Assembly (NCBI RefSeq): GCF_000019905.1
Contig: NC_010556.1
Location: 2,878,001 to 2,942,000, forward strand
Direction: 5' to 3'
DNA length: 64,000 nucleotides
Origin: Exiguobacterium artemiae 255-15
GTDB lineage: Bacteria > Bacillota > Bacilli > Exiguobacteriales > Exiguobacteriaceae
Positions 17,108 to 25,828 of this stretch are shown here, piece after piece; positions within the stretch are counted from its first letter, which is position 1, and each line of letters begins with the position of its first letter. The notes below the pieces were generated by a model that was given only the letters and a program-made list of their open reading frames with translations, had not been told where the DNA came from and made no database searches. Both the position numbers and the translations under genes were made by a program.

Positions 17108-17149
17108 TGCCTTGTTTGCCGCACGCCTTTCCTAAAGGAGGAACTCAAG

Positions 17150-18562
17150 ATGGATTACAAACAAACTGCAGCCCGTGTCCTTGAACTCGTCGGAGGTCGG
17201 GAAAACATCATTACCGCCGCCCATTGCGCGACACGCCTTCGTCTTGTCTTACACGATGAATCGAAAGTCGATCAAGCTGCACTCGAAGATTTAGACGGTG
17301 TCAGCGGTGCATTTTCAAGTTCCGGTCAATACCAAATCATCTTCGGAACAGGCACAGTCAACAAAGTCTTCGCTGAATTCGCCCCGCTTGCCGGTGTGAA
17401 ACTGGACGGTGAAGAACCGCTTGATGTCAAAAAAGCCGCTTCGCAAAAATTAAATCCGTTTGCCCGTCTCGCCCGCTCGTTATCCAACGTCTTCGTACCG
17501 TTGATTCCGGCCATCGTCGCTGCCGGTCTGTTAATGGGACTGCTCGGCATGATTAAAGCCTTCGGTTGGGTCAGTGGTGACTCGGCCATCGTTCAGTTGC
17601 TCGATATGTTCTCGTCCTCTGCCTTCATCATCTTACCGATTCTGATTGGTTTCTCGGCGGCCCGTGAATTCGGAGCGAATCCGTATCTCGGTGCCGTCAT
17701 CGGCGGCATCATGACCCATCCGTCGTTGTTGAATCCGTGGACACTCGGAAACAGCGAACCGGAAGTGATGCATTTCCTCGGCATGAACATTGAATTGATC
17801 GGCTATCAAGGAACAGTTTTCCCGGTCCTTCTGACAGTTTGGGTCATGGCTAAAATCGAACAGCAGGTCCGTAAACGGACACCGGAAACACTCGATCTTC
17901 TCGTCACACCGTTCGTAACGATCCTCGTAACGGGATTCCTCGCCCTGATCGTCATCGGCCCGATCGGAACGTTGCTCGGAAAAGGGATCTCGTTTGTTCT
18001 CGTCTTCTTCTATGAGCAATTCTCGGTCGTCGCCGGCCTTCTGTTCGGCGGTCTGTACTCGACGATCGTCATTACAGGGATGCACCACAGTTTCCATGCG
18101 ATTGAAGCAGGACTCCTTGCCGACAAGAGTATCGGCAAAAACTTCCTGCTCCCGATCTGGTCGATGGCGAACGTCGCTCAAGGCGGAGCTGGCCTTGCGG
18201 TTTACTTCATGACGAAAAACGTTAAACTCAAAGCACTCGCTCTTCCGTCCGCTTTTTCGGCGTTTCTCGGAATCACGGAACCGGTCATCTACGGGGTCAA
18301 CCTCCGACTCGGTAAACCGTTTATCGGTGGCGCAATCGGCGGTGCAATCGGCGGTGGATACGTCGTCTTAACGCAAGTCGCAGCGAATGCTTACGGATTG
18401 ACGGGTATCCCGATGATCGCCATCGTCGCACCGCTTGGCGCTTCGAATTTAATCAACTACCTCGTTGGTTTTGCGATTGCTGTCGCAACAGCCTTCGTTT
18501 CTACCGTCATCTTGATGCGTCTCGATGTACGCAAACAAAAACAGACGGATTTGGCTGCTTAA
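17150..18562 (+). CDS. sacP: PTS sucrose-type transporter EIIBC
   Basis: A 470-residue PTS permease with an N-terminal EIIB domain (phosphorylated Cys-26 in AAHCATRLRL) and a C-terminal EIIC domain (about residues 105-460) with ITEPVIYGVNLRL and GMHHSFHAIE. This order and the leader antiterminator place it with sucrose permeases (SacP/ScrA), although trehalose permeases share the layout. The following sacT and fructokinase favour sucrose. ATG at 17150 is chosen for AAAGGAGG upstream; the longer reading frame starts inside the leader terminator and is not real. Confidence 0.88.
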   Translation: MDYKQTAARVLELVGGRENIITAAHCATRLRLVLHDESKVDQAALEDLDGVSGAFSSSGQYQIIFGTGTVNKVFAEFAPLAGVKLDGEEPLDVKKAASQKLNPFARLARSLSNVFVPLIPAIVAAGLLMGLLGMIKAFGWVSGDSAIVQLLDMFSSSAFIILPILIGFSAAREFGANPYLGAVIGGIMTHPSLLNPWTLGNSEPEVMHFLGMNIELIGYQGTVFPVLLTVWVMAKIEQQVRKRTPETLDLLVTPFVTILVTGFLALIVIGPIGTLLGKGISFVLVFFYEQFSVVAGLLFGGLYSTIVITGMHHSFHAIEAGLLADKSIGKNFLLPIWSMANVAQGGAGLAVYFMTKNVKLKALALPSAFSAFLGITEPVIYGVNLRLGKPFIGGAIGGAIGGGYVVLTQVAANAYGLTGIPMIAIVAPLGASNLINYLVGFAIAVATAFVSTVILMRLDVRKQKQTDLAA

Positions 18563-18565
18563 TTA

Positions 18566-18606
18566 AAAAATGCGACCCCTTGAGAATCCTCTTCGGGTCG
18601 CATTTG
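18566..18606 (+). terminator. terminator after sacP
   Basis: AAATGCGACCC / GGGTCGCATTT hairpin with only a weak T tail. It separates sacP from sacT, which has a -10-like TATAAT at 18635-18640. Confidence 0.7.
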
Positions 18607-18664
18607 TCAGTTTTCCTAGATTGCCGATAACCCGTATAATAGAAGTAGAAAGGAGGTAGTCAGA

Positions 18665-19513
18665 CTGATCATTCATAAAGTACTCAATAACAACGCGATC
18701 GTCACAAAAGAACAAGGTCAGGAACGGATCATCATGGGACCGGGCATTGCTTTCGGCAAGAAAAAGAAGGATCCCGTTGATCCGACGAAAATCGAAAAAA
18801 TGTTCATCCCGTCTTTTGAGAATGCTGAACAGTTCAAGGAAATCCTGACGACGACACCACTCGATATCATCGATTTGTCGGAACAGATCATTTCTTATGC
18901 CGAAGGCGAACTGAAAACACCTTTTCATGACTACATTCATGTCAGTCTGACCGATCACCTCGCCCACGCCGTCCGGCTGGCCCGGGAACAACTGGTCGTC
19001 CACAACCGGTTGGCGGAAGAAATCCGATTGCTGTATACTGCCGAATATCAGATCGGCGAATGGGCCGTCGCCCATATCGAACAAAAGTTAGCTGTTTCCT
19101 TACCAAAAGAAGAGGCTGCGAATATCGCCCTTCACCTGTACAATGCGCGGCAACGGCATCCCAACATGGCAACCGCCCTCCAAACGGCGACGTTACTAAA
19201 CGAGTTGCGGGAACAAATCGAAGCCTTTTTCGGTCAGACGATCGAAACGACGTCGATGACCTATTACCGGTTCTTCACCCATATGAAACTCGTTTTAGCC
19301 CGGATCGAACAAGGGCAAACGTTGCATGATATGGATAATGTCATCTTGTCTGCCGTCAAAACGCGGTATACGGACGCTTTCCGCTGTGCGGAAAATATGG
19401 CTGCTTGGTTGGAACAGGAACTGCAGACGACTGTGCCGCAATCCGAAGTCGGCTATATGGCCCTTCATGTAGAACGGATCCGGCCAGATTTTGAAAGGAG
19501 TAAATCAACATGA
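18665..19513 (+). CDS. sacT: SacT/LicT-type transcriptional antiterminator (CTG start)
   Basis: A 282-residue BglG-family antiterminator: an RNA-binding domain (about residues 1-55; IIHKVLNNNAIVTKEQ... IIMGPGIAFGKKKK) and two PTS regulation domains (about 70-165 and 175-280) with conserved histidines phosphorylated by the PTS. The first ATG in frame (18734) would cut off most of the RNA-binding domain. The reading frame continues upstream to CTG at 18665, exactly 8 bases after AGGAGG, and the residues encoded align with the start of SacT/LicT. I therefore call a rare CTG start. It should bind the RNA site before sacP and overlaps the kinase gene by 4 bases. Confidence 0.88.
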   Translation: MIIHKVLNNNAIVTKEQGQERIIMGPGIAFGKKKKDPVDPTKIEKMFIPSFENAEQFKEILTTTPLDIIDLSEQIISYAEGELKTPFHDYIHVSLTDHLAHAVRLAREQLVVHNRLAEEIRLLYTAEYQIGEWAVAHIEQKLAVSLPKEEAANIALHLYNARQRHPNMATALQTATLLNELREQIEAFFGQTIETTSMTYYRFFTHMKLVLARIEQGQTLHDMDNVILSAVKTRYTDAFRCAENMAAWLEQELQTTVPQSEVGYMALHVERIRPDFERSKST

Positions 19514-20445
19514 AAATTTATAGTCTTGGTGAAGCACTGATTGATTTAATTCCACTCGATGCCGATAATGTAACATTCCAAAAAAATCCGGGTGGTGCTC
19601 CGGCCAATGTCGCCGTCGGATTAGCACGGCTCGGTGCCGACAGTTATTTCCTCGGTTCCGTCGGTGATGATTCGATGGGACACTTTTTGAAAGATACACT
19701 CCACCATTACGGGGTGAAGACGGATCATCTCGTCTTTGATCCAGAGCATAAAACCGGTCTTGTCCTTGTCACGAATGCCGCCGACGGTGAACGGTCGTTT
19801 GAATTCATCAACAGTTACCGGGCGGATATGAGTTTTCATGAAAAAGACATTCCAGATTCCCTTGCAGAAGCGGATCTTTTGCACATCGGATCGATTTCCT
19901 TGATTTCCGGAGATGCGGTCGAAGCAACACGGCGGGCGATTGAAGTCGCAAAGTCGAATAATGTGCCCATCTCTTACGATCCAAACTTACGTGAATCGTT
20001 ATGGTCGGACTTGGACGCCGCCCGTTCCACGATTCGTTCCGTCTTACCGGATGCTCAAATCGTGAAATTGGCGGAGGAGGAACTGACCTTTTTAACGGGA
20101 CAGACGAATCTGGATGAAGGGGCTGCCGAGCTGCTCGCAGAATATCCGATCCGTTTGCTCGCTGTAACACGTGGCGCAGAAGGTTCTCTGCTTTATACCG
20201 ACCGCTCGATGGCTGAAATCCAAGCGATTTCGGTAGATGCAATCGATACGACGGGAGCAGGCGACGCCTTCATGTCCGGTCTCTTGCATCAATGCGCGAT
20301 CCGCTCGTTTTCGTTTGACTGGGATGAAACAGAATTACAGGATATCGGTCGATTTGCCGCGATTTCCGGCGGATTGGCTGCCTCGGTGAAAGGCGCGATG
20401 GCCGCCTTACCGACGCTTGACGAGGTCTCCCGAAGATTAACATAA
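19510..20445 (+). CDS. scrK: fructokinase (PfkB family)
   Basis: A 311-residue cytoplasmic sugar kinase of the ribokinase/PfkB family that would phosphorylate the free fructose released from sucrose 6-phosphate. Motifs include the N-terminal GEALIDLIPLD, NPGGAPANVAVGLARLG, and the C-terminal catalytic signature DTTGAGDAFMSGLL. It is coupled to sacT by an ATGA overlap. No sucrose-6-phosphate hydrolase gene is in the window, so the pathway must be completed elsewhere. Confidence 0.88.
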   Translation: MKIYSLGEALIDLIPLDADNVTFQKNPGGAPANVAVGLARLGADSYFLGSVGDDSMGHFLKDTLHHYGVKTDHLVFDPEHKTGLVLVTNAADGERSFEFINSYRADMSFHEKDIPDSLAEADLLHIGSISLISGDAVEATRRAIEVAKSNNVPISYDPNLRESLWSDLDAARSTIRSVLPDAQIVKLAEEELTFLTGQTNLDEGAAELLAEYPIRLLAVTRGAEGSLLYTDRSMAEIQAISVDAIDTTGAGDAFMSGLLHQCAIRSFSFDWDETELQDIGRFAAISGGLAASVKGAMAALPTLDEVSRRLT

Positions 20446-20487
20446 CCGTGATACAAGCAGAGGAAACACGATATTTCACACAACATC

Positions 20488-20530
20488 AAGCCCGCTCCCC
20501 TGTCCGGTCAGACAGAAGAGCGGGCTTTTG
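20488..20530. terminator. bidirectional terminator between scrK and the hydrolase remnant
   Basis: AAGCCCGCTC / GAGCGGGCTT with an inner TGTC/GACA pairing. T residues follow on the plus strand, and the convergent gene ends at 20531. Confidence 0.88.
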
Positions 20531-21226
20531 TTATTGTCCAGATACAAATTTCTGAATTACCTTCAACGTTTCATCCTGTTGTGCTTTTGACGTCAACGGA
20601 CTGTTGTTGTCTCCTTTTTGTTTTCAATACATCCCGAAGTTTGCATGGTTCCCCTCTTTTATCAGATGAAAGACCGCATCGGAGCGGACATCCTGTTTGC
20701 TGTCCTCAATATCCTTGACCGGTAACACCCCATCCCGTCCACCGTAAACGGTTAGCGATGGGGTATTGATGGCATCAATCGGATAAGAAGCCAAAAAAAT
20801 CATGCCTTTGATTTTCGGACTGTCTTCCAAAATCGTTGAGGCTGCGCTTCCGCCTAACGAATGTCCGATCAAATACCAACGTTTGATTTTCGGATGATCT
20901 TCGATGATCGATAATCCTTTTTTAGAGTCAAGCAGCGCAATATTAAAAGGTAATTTCGGAAGCGCTACGTAATATCCTTCTTTCGCTAATTGATGACCGA
21001 GATAACTGTACGCGGCAGGATCCACTTTTGCACCTTGATAAAAAATGAACCCTGTTTCACTTGTGTCATCTCCGAATTGATAGCCTTGACCGACCGGTTC
21101 ACCAAGGTATTGCTGCGCTTCTTTTGTCGGCATGTAATCAAACTGAGCCCAAATCATGAATGCCGCTACTAAGATACCAACTATGATCAGCAAACTGACA
21201 CTGATGCGTTTTAACCATTTTTTCAT
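20531..21226 (-). pseudogene. alpha/beta hydrolase interrupted by an in-frame TGA
   Basis: A membrane-anchored alpha/beta hydrolase: N-terminal helix (about residues 5-28), then a domain with the nucleophile motif GHSLGGS, the acid in YGGRDG and the histidine in EGNHANFG. The frame hits TGA at 20624-20626 right after GNHANFGMY (200 residues). The same frame continues for exactly 30 codons (KQKGDNNSPLTSKAQQ...) to TAA at 20531. The tail looks like normal family sequence, and glycine (GGA) is the expected residue at the stop, so a single G-to-T change explains it. The catalytic triad precedes the stop, so partial function is possible. The start at 21226 has AGGAGG 7 bases upstream. Confidence 0.8.
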
Positions 21227-21385
21227 GTTCATCCCTCCTCTTTTAGGATACCCATTATAATGTGCTAAATCACATATGAAAACATTGTTTAGAATTTTCA
21301 GTTAATGTAAGCATATCTATCTCTTTTTCAATATTTGGTTTAAGATGAAAAAAGCATCCGTTATTCGAAAGGGGAATCATTTGTT

Positions 21386-22657
21386 TTGCCACGTACTGTT
21401 GTTTCCACGATTCAGTGGTTTTTGTTTATTATCTGTACTAACATTGCCCCACCACTCGCGATTGCCGCCTCATTTGAACTATCAAGTGCAGATACCCTCG
21501 CTTTCCTCTCTCGTTGTTTATTTGTTTTTGCGATTTTGAGTCTGGTTCAGGTTTTATTCGGTCATCGTCTGCCGATCATGGAAGGTCCTGCCGGTATTTG
21601 GTGGGGAGTATTCGCGCTTTATTCTTCCATCGGGATCACATTGTACGGCAGTTACTCCAATACGTTACAGTCTCTTGGTTTTCTCCTGATCCTAAGCGGG
21701 ATTATCTGTATCATCTTGACCCTGACCGGGGTACTTCGCCGCCTCGTTCCTTTGTTCACACCACAGGTCATCGGTGTTTATATGTTACTGTTATCGGCTC
21801 AATTATCCGGTTCGGTCATGAAAGGACTGCTGAATATTGAAGATGGAAAGATTCAGGTGCTTCCTGCCGTCATTTCTGTCTTAACTGTCATCATCTCACT
21901 CTACTTGGAACGCAGCGACCGGTTACGGCAGTATGCTTTATTGATTACCCTGCTCGTCGGTTGGAGTATGTTTGCTTTGATCGGGCGTGCCGAGATGCCG
22001 GCGTTTGACGGTCCATTCTTTACCTTCCCTGATTTGATGCCGTTCGGTGGCATTCAGCTCGATTGGAGTTTACTTCCGACAGCACTTATCATCTCGTTAT
22101 TACTGATGACAAACGTCTTGGCGAACATCAAAGTCATTGAACGAATCATCAGCGCAAAACGTGGAGAGAAGGTCAAAGGACAAGTTGCGACTGCCGGTGT
22201 GACTGCCGGAATCGGACAAATCTTCGCAGGAATGTTCGGAACAGTCGGTCCTGTTGCGATTTCCGGGACAGCCGGTTTCATCGCCTCGACGGATAATACG
22301 GACCGGAAAGCCTTTGCGATCGCTAACGTTGTTTGTCTGTTCCTCAGCGTGGTCACGCCGTTCGTCGGACTGATTGCCAAGATCCCGGTCGCTGTCGGAT
22401 ACGCGATGGTCGCTCCGATCGTTGCCGGTATGGCCATCATCGGTGTGACGGAAGCTTCGCGGGAGTTGAACCGTCAGACCGCGATGATTACGGTCGGACT
22501 GCCGGTTCTCGTCGGAATCGGTGCCCTGCTCCTTCCGAAAGGCGCCACTTCCGATTTACCTCCGCTCGTCACGACATTGATGTCGAACGGTCTCGTACTC
22601 GGAACACTCGTCGCCCTGCTCGCAGAATCTTTACGCCATATTCGGACGAATGATTGA
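21386..22657 (+). CDS. NCS2-family purine/pyrimidine permease
   Basis: A 423-residue integral membrane protein of the nucleobase-cation symporter-2 (xanthine/uracil permease) family, with about 12-14 hydrophobic segments. Signature regions include the early NIAPPLAIAASF, FGHRLPIMEGPAG, and the central GTVGPVAISGTAGFIASTDNTDRKAF. It probably imports a purine such as xanthine or hypoxanthine, but the exact base is unclear. It starts with TTG after GGGG at 11 bases, a weak arrangement. A partial CodY-like sequence (12/15, around 21292-21306) lies upstream. Confidence 0.85.
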   Translation: MPRTVVSTIQWFLFIICTNIAPPLAIAASFELSSADTLAFLSRCLFVFAILSLVQVLFGHRLPIMEGPAGIWWGVFALYSSIGITLYGSYSNTLQSLGFLLILSGIICIILTLTGVLRRLVPLFTPQVIGVYMLLLSAQLSGSVMKGLLNIEDGKIQVLPAVISVLTVIISLYLERSDRLRQYALLITLLVGWSMFALIGRAEMPAFDGPFFTFPDLMPFGGIQLDWSLLPTALIISLLLMTNVLANIKVIERIISAKRGEKVKGQVATAGVTAGIGQIFAGMFGTVGPVAISGTAGFIASTDNTDRKAFAIANVVCLFLSVVTPFVGLIAKIPVAVGYAMVAPIVAGMAIIGVTEASRELNRQTAMITVGLPVLVGIGALLLPKGATSDLPPLVTTLMSNGLVLGTLVALLAESLRHIRTND

Positions 22658-22720
22658 ATTGAAAAAAAACCCTTAAATGTTATATTGAAACAGTTAGAAA
22701 TAAACATTTGGAGGTTTATG

Positions 22721-23230
22721 ATGAAGAAATTCACAAAAATTTTAGGTGCAACTTTACTTTTATCAACTTCCCTTTCACTAATAAGCCCTAAAGATACCCA
22801 GGCCTTAAGTGGAAATGAAGGTACTTATTTCTATTATACTCCTGCAGCATCTCCTGTTTATAAATCAAAAAGTTATGGTGCATGGAAAGCAGAATCCAAG
22901 ACAATGCACGGTCCACAAAAAATGAGTATATCCGAGAAAGTAAAAACTAGCTGGAGTGTTACTGGAGCAGGTGAAATTTCAAGGGGTTCTATTAAGGGGT
23001 CTTTAGAAGGGTTCTTCGGTAAAGATAAAACTATAACGGTGAAGTCTGAAGAATACATTCCAAAAGGTAAAAAAGGTACTTTTAAGACGCGTGTTGTGTA
23101 CAAAAACTATACACAGAAATACAATCAATGGTTTACCACAGATGGTCATCGTAGCAAAACAGGCAAAACAAAAACAATTAAAATCAAGAAAAAATATAAT
23201 GTAGAAGGTAAAATCAGTATTACGAAATAA
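22721..23230 (+). CDS. secreted lysine-rich protein of unknown function
   Basis: A 169-residue protein I do not recognise. It has a clear signal peptide (MKKFTKILGATLLLSTSLSLIS), with cleavage likely near TQALS. The mature part is basic and beta-strand-like, with alternating polar residues (KVKTSWSVTGAGEISRGSIKG, TFKTRVVYKNYTQKYNQWF) and repeated lysine clusters ending KKKYNVEGKISITK. The style recalls small secreted Bacilli proteins with a trp-rich strand followed by YKKYKxxQ-type motifs, which are uncharacterised. Its codons are much more A/T-rich than those of its neighbours, which suggests recent acquisition. The second of two tandem ATG codons is chosen, 6 bases from GGAGG. Confidence 0.8.
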   Translation: MKKFTKILGATLLLSTSLSLISPKDTQALSGNEGTYFYYTPAASPVYKSKSYGAWKAESKTMHGPQKMSISEKVKTSWSVTGAGEISRGSIKGSLEGFFGKDKTITVKSEEYIPKGKKGTFKTRVVYKNYTQKYNQWFTTDGHRSKTGKTKTIKIKKKYNVEGKISITK

Positions 23231-23253
23231 CAGTTTACACAGAAAACTTATAA

Positions 23254-23287
23254 AACAACTCCAGTATGAATATGGAGTTGTTTTTTT
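23254..23287 (+). terminator. terminator of the secreted protein gene
   Basis: AACAACTCCA / TGGAGTTGTT hairpin followed by a run of T. Confidence 0.92.
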
Positions 23288-23321
23288 ATCTATTTTGGAA
23301 GTAAACTATTCATCACGAAAA

Positions 23322-23379
23322 ATAAAAAATACCTACTATGACAGACAGTTTGATTGTTTCAACTGTCTGTCATAGTAGG
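23322..23379 (-). terminator. perfect 19-bp inverted repeat, terminator for dtpT
   Basis: CCTACTATGACAGACAGTT (23332-23350) pairs perfectly with 23361-23379 across a 10-base loop. On the minus strand it is followed by a T-rich tail. It lies about 85 bases beyond the dtpT stop. Confidence 0.8.
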
Positions 23380-23463
23380 CGTTATACAGCGCTACTTTTT
23401 TTATTTGTTCGATTGATTCTCATAATGAAAACAGACGGTTTTCCATACCTTATCAGTATAGGA

Positions 23464-24957
23464 TCAACGGATTCCTTTCATAAGTACTTGGAGCTTTTTC
23501 GAAAAAACAAGCAGTAATAATCCGAAGAAAACGGCAACTAAGCCCGTGATACCAAAATACATTACTTCCGTATCACGATCATAAAACTTAACGATTTGGG
23601 CATTGACAGCCTGTCCAGTAGCATTTGTCATGAACCATAAACTCATGGTCTGTGCCGAAAATGCAGATGGAGCAAGTTTTGTCGTCGCAGATAAACCGAC
23701 CGGAGAAAGGAGAAGTTCACCAATCACGACTAACAGAAAACTAAATACTAACCAAAGGGGACTGACCAACCCTTCCGTTCCGAACAATAGACCTGGAACC
23801 ATCATGACGATGAAGGATAAGCCGGCAAATACTAAACCAAACGAAAACTTTTGAAGCGTTGTCGGCTGACGATCCCCAAGCTTAATCCATATACTTGCAA
23901 AGACTGGTGCCAGTGCAATAATAAACAGCGGATTGACCGATTGGAAAAGTGCCGGACTGAATTCATATCCGAAGAAACTTAACTCAGTGCGTTGATCGGC
24001 AAATTTAGATAACACATACGTTCCTTGTTCTTGAATGGCCCAAAAAATAACAGCCGCCAAAAACAATGGAATGTATGCATACAATCTTGATTTTTCGTCA
24101 GAGGTAATTTTAGGACTACGCAACATGAAATAGAAATAAAAGATCGGAATGATGACTCCAAGAATCGTTACAATAAACGAAAACGTATTGATTGTCAACC
24201 AACCAATTGTTGAAGCAATCCAGCCAAGAACTACAATACCAACTAAGGAAAAAGAAGCTACTTTATAAAAACGTACTCTTTCTTCTTTAGACATCGGATT
24301 TAATACATACTGACCAGCTTGTCCGAGATTTTTTTTCTTCGTCAATACAAAAACAACTAATCCCAAAAACATACCTACTGCCGCAACAGCAAATCCAGCG
24401 TGGAAACCTGCCTGCAAACGTACTCCGTCTACGATAATTGGAGATAAGAATGCACCTGCATTGATTCCTGTATAAAAAATACTAAAACCGGCATCACGTC
24501 GATTATCCGTTTTACTGTACAGATCACCTACAATATTCGAAACGTTTGGTTTCAATAACCCTGTCCCAATTACGATTAAGCCCATTGAGAAGAACAGTGC
24601 TGTAGCACCTGCTGGTAAAGACAGAACAATATGTCCGGTCATAATCAATACACCGCCGTAAAATACGGTCCGTGATGTTCCGAGCAAACGGTCTGCTATC
24701 CATCCGCCGATGACACCAGACATGTAAACTAGTGATCCGTAGATCGCCATTATGGAAGACGCCATTTTCTCGTCGATTCCAAGACCACCATCTTTTACAG
24801 AGTAGTACATATAATAAATGAGGATGGCGCGCATCCCGTAGTAGGAGAACCGTTCCCAGAACTCTGTGAAGAAGAGCGTGAACAATCCTTTCGGGTTTCC
24901 GAAGAACCCTTTCTGCGGAACAGTCTTGTAGACCTGATCGCGATCAAAATCTGCCAT
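23464..24957 (-). CDS. dtpT: proton-dependent di/tripeptide transporter (POT family)
   Basis: A 497-residue membrane carrier that imports small peptides with protons. It has the POT signature FFTEFWERFSYYGMRAILIYYM near the N terminus, the GTGLLKPNVSNIVGDLY motif, and about 12-14 membrane segments. Homologues in Lactococcus are named DtpT. It has its own promoter (25092-25120) and a distant strong terminator. It is monocistronic. Confidence 0.93.
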   Translation of the reverse strand: MADFDRDQVYKTVPQKGFFGNPKGLFTLFFTEFWERFSYYGMRAILIYYMYYSVKDGGLGIDEKMASSIMAIYGSLVYMSGVIGGWIADRLLGTSRTVFYGGVLIMTGHIVLSLPAGATALFFSMGLIVIGTGLLKPNVSNIVGDLYSKTDNRRDAGFSIFYTGINAGAFLSPIIVDGVRLQAGFHAGFAVAAVGMFLGLVVFVLTKKKNLGQAGQYVLNPMSKEERVRFYKVASFSLVGIVVLGWIASTIGWLTINTFSFIVTILGVIIPIFYFYFMLRSPKITSDEKSRLYAYIPLFLAAVIFWAIQEQGTYVLSKFADQRTELSFFGYEFSPALFQSVNPLFIIALAPVFASIWIKLGDRQPTTLQKFSFGLVFAGLSFIVMMVPGLLFGTEGLVSPLWLVFSFLLVVIGELLLSPVGLSATTKLAPSAFSAQTMSLWFMTNATGQAVNAQIVKFYDRDTEVMYFGITGLVAVFFGLLLLVFSKKLQVLMKGIR

Positions 24958-25076
24958 AATGAAGGCTCCTTTCGTCTACCGTTGAATTCGTGCATGGTCT
25001 AAAATCTTTTTCCCGCTTTCCCCAAATGATAAGCGTCACTTAACCGATTAAAAGATTTGCACCATTTTGACTGAAT

Positions 25077-25144
25077 TGTCTCACTTCTTTTTATATATGA
25101 GACAGCACTATATCATTCAACCGTAAATCATTTGACGAGTCAAA
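25077..25144 (-). promoter_or_regulatory. dtpT promoter with two palindromes
   Basis: On the minus strand TTGAAT (25115-25120), 17 bases, TATATA (25092-25097). The inverted repeat TGTCTCA-N14-TGAGACA (25077-25104) covers the -10, and TTTGACGAGTCAAA (25131-25144) lies just upstream of the -35. Both could be regulator sites. Confidence 0.6.
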
Positions 25145-25161
25145 TATTAATTTCCGCCCAC

Positions 25162-25194
25162 AAAAAAAGAGTGACACGAAAAATCCGTTCACTC
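25162..25194 (-). terminator. terminator of the lipoprotein-GspS-oxidoreductase operon
   Basis: GAGTGA / TCACTC hairpin that overlaps the stop codon, with T7 on the minus strand. Confidence 0.75.
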
Positions 25195-25828
25195 AGGTCT
25201 GCATCTCTTTTGATTCCACAATCGTCACGCCCGGCGGTTCATGCAAGGTATGATGAATCATTGCCTGTGCGACCTTTGCCGCTTCAATCGGTGCATACGG
25301 ACTGCGCCGCAACAAGGGGCGTAATACGGTCGACACCCGGGCCGCCGCCTGTTCACCGAAGCGGAATTCGTCCCGATCTCCTAATAACAATGAAGGTCGG
25401 AAGATCAGCAAGGCATCATAGCCGAGCACACGTAATCCGTTTTCCGCATCGCCTTTGACACGGTTATAAAATGTTTTCGCATTCGGATGCGCACCAAGTG
25501 CTGAAATCAGGGCGAATCGAGTGGCTCCCAGATCAAGCAATTCCCGCCCTACTTCAATCGGATACGTGTAATCCACGAGACGAAACGCTTCTTGCGATCC
25601 GGCCTGTTTAATCGTCGTCCCCAGCGCACAGTAGACGTGATCTACTTCCGGTAATTCGATTTCCGTCACATGATCAAAATCAATTACCCATTCTTCGAGT
25701 TTTTGATGAAATCGATTCATCGGACGACGTACGAGAACATGTACTTCCTGATACGCATCATGCGCCAATAGTTGATCGACCAGTTCTTGCCCCACTAAGC
25801 CGGTCGCGCCTAAAATAGCTGCTTTCAT
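25193..25828 (-). CDS. NAD(P)-binding atypical short-chain reductase
   Basis: A 211-residue Rossmann-fold protein related to NmrA/HTATIP2-like oxidoreductases. The nucleotide-binding loop ILGATGLVGQEL is at the N terminus, with ALGTTIKQAGS and a YNRVKGDAE motif that resembles the YxxxK active site of short-chain dehydrogenases. The substrate is unknown. It is the last gene of a three-gene operon and follows the GspS-like gene with overlapping codons (ATG at 25828 chosen, 7 bases after AGGAGG). Confidence 0.85.
   Translation of the reverse strand: MKAAILGATGLVGQELVDQLLAHDAYQEVHVLVRRPMNRFHQKLEEWVIDFDHVTEIELPEVDHVYCALGTTIKQAGSQEAFRLVDYTYPIEVGRELLDLGATRFALISALGAHPNAKTFYNRVKGDAENGLRVLGYDALLIFRPSLLLGDRDEFRFGEQAAARVSTVLRPLLRRSPYAPIEAAKVAQAMIHHTLHEPPGVTIVESKEMQT

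Noticed and set aside
17027-17149. N-terminal extension of the sucrose permease
   Set aside because: This stretch is the leader with the antiterminator and terminator; the ribosome site at 17135-17141 marks ATG at 17150.
21292-21306. CodY-like site before the purine permease
   Set aside because: Only 12/15 matches and no promoter could be aligned with it; mentioned in the gene entry but not called.
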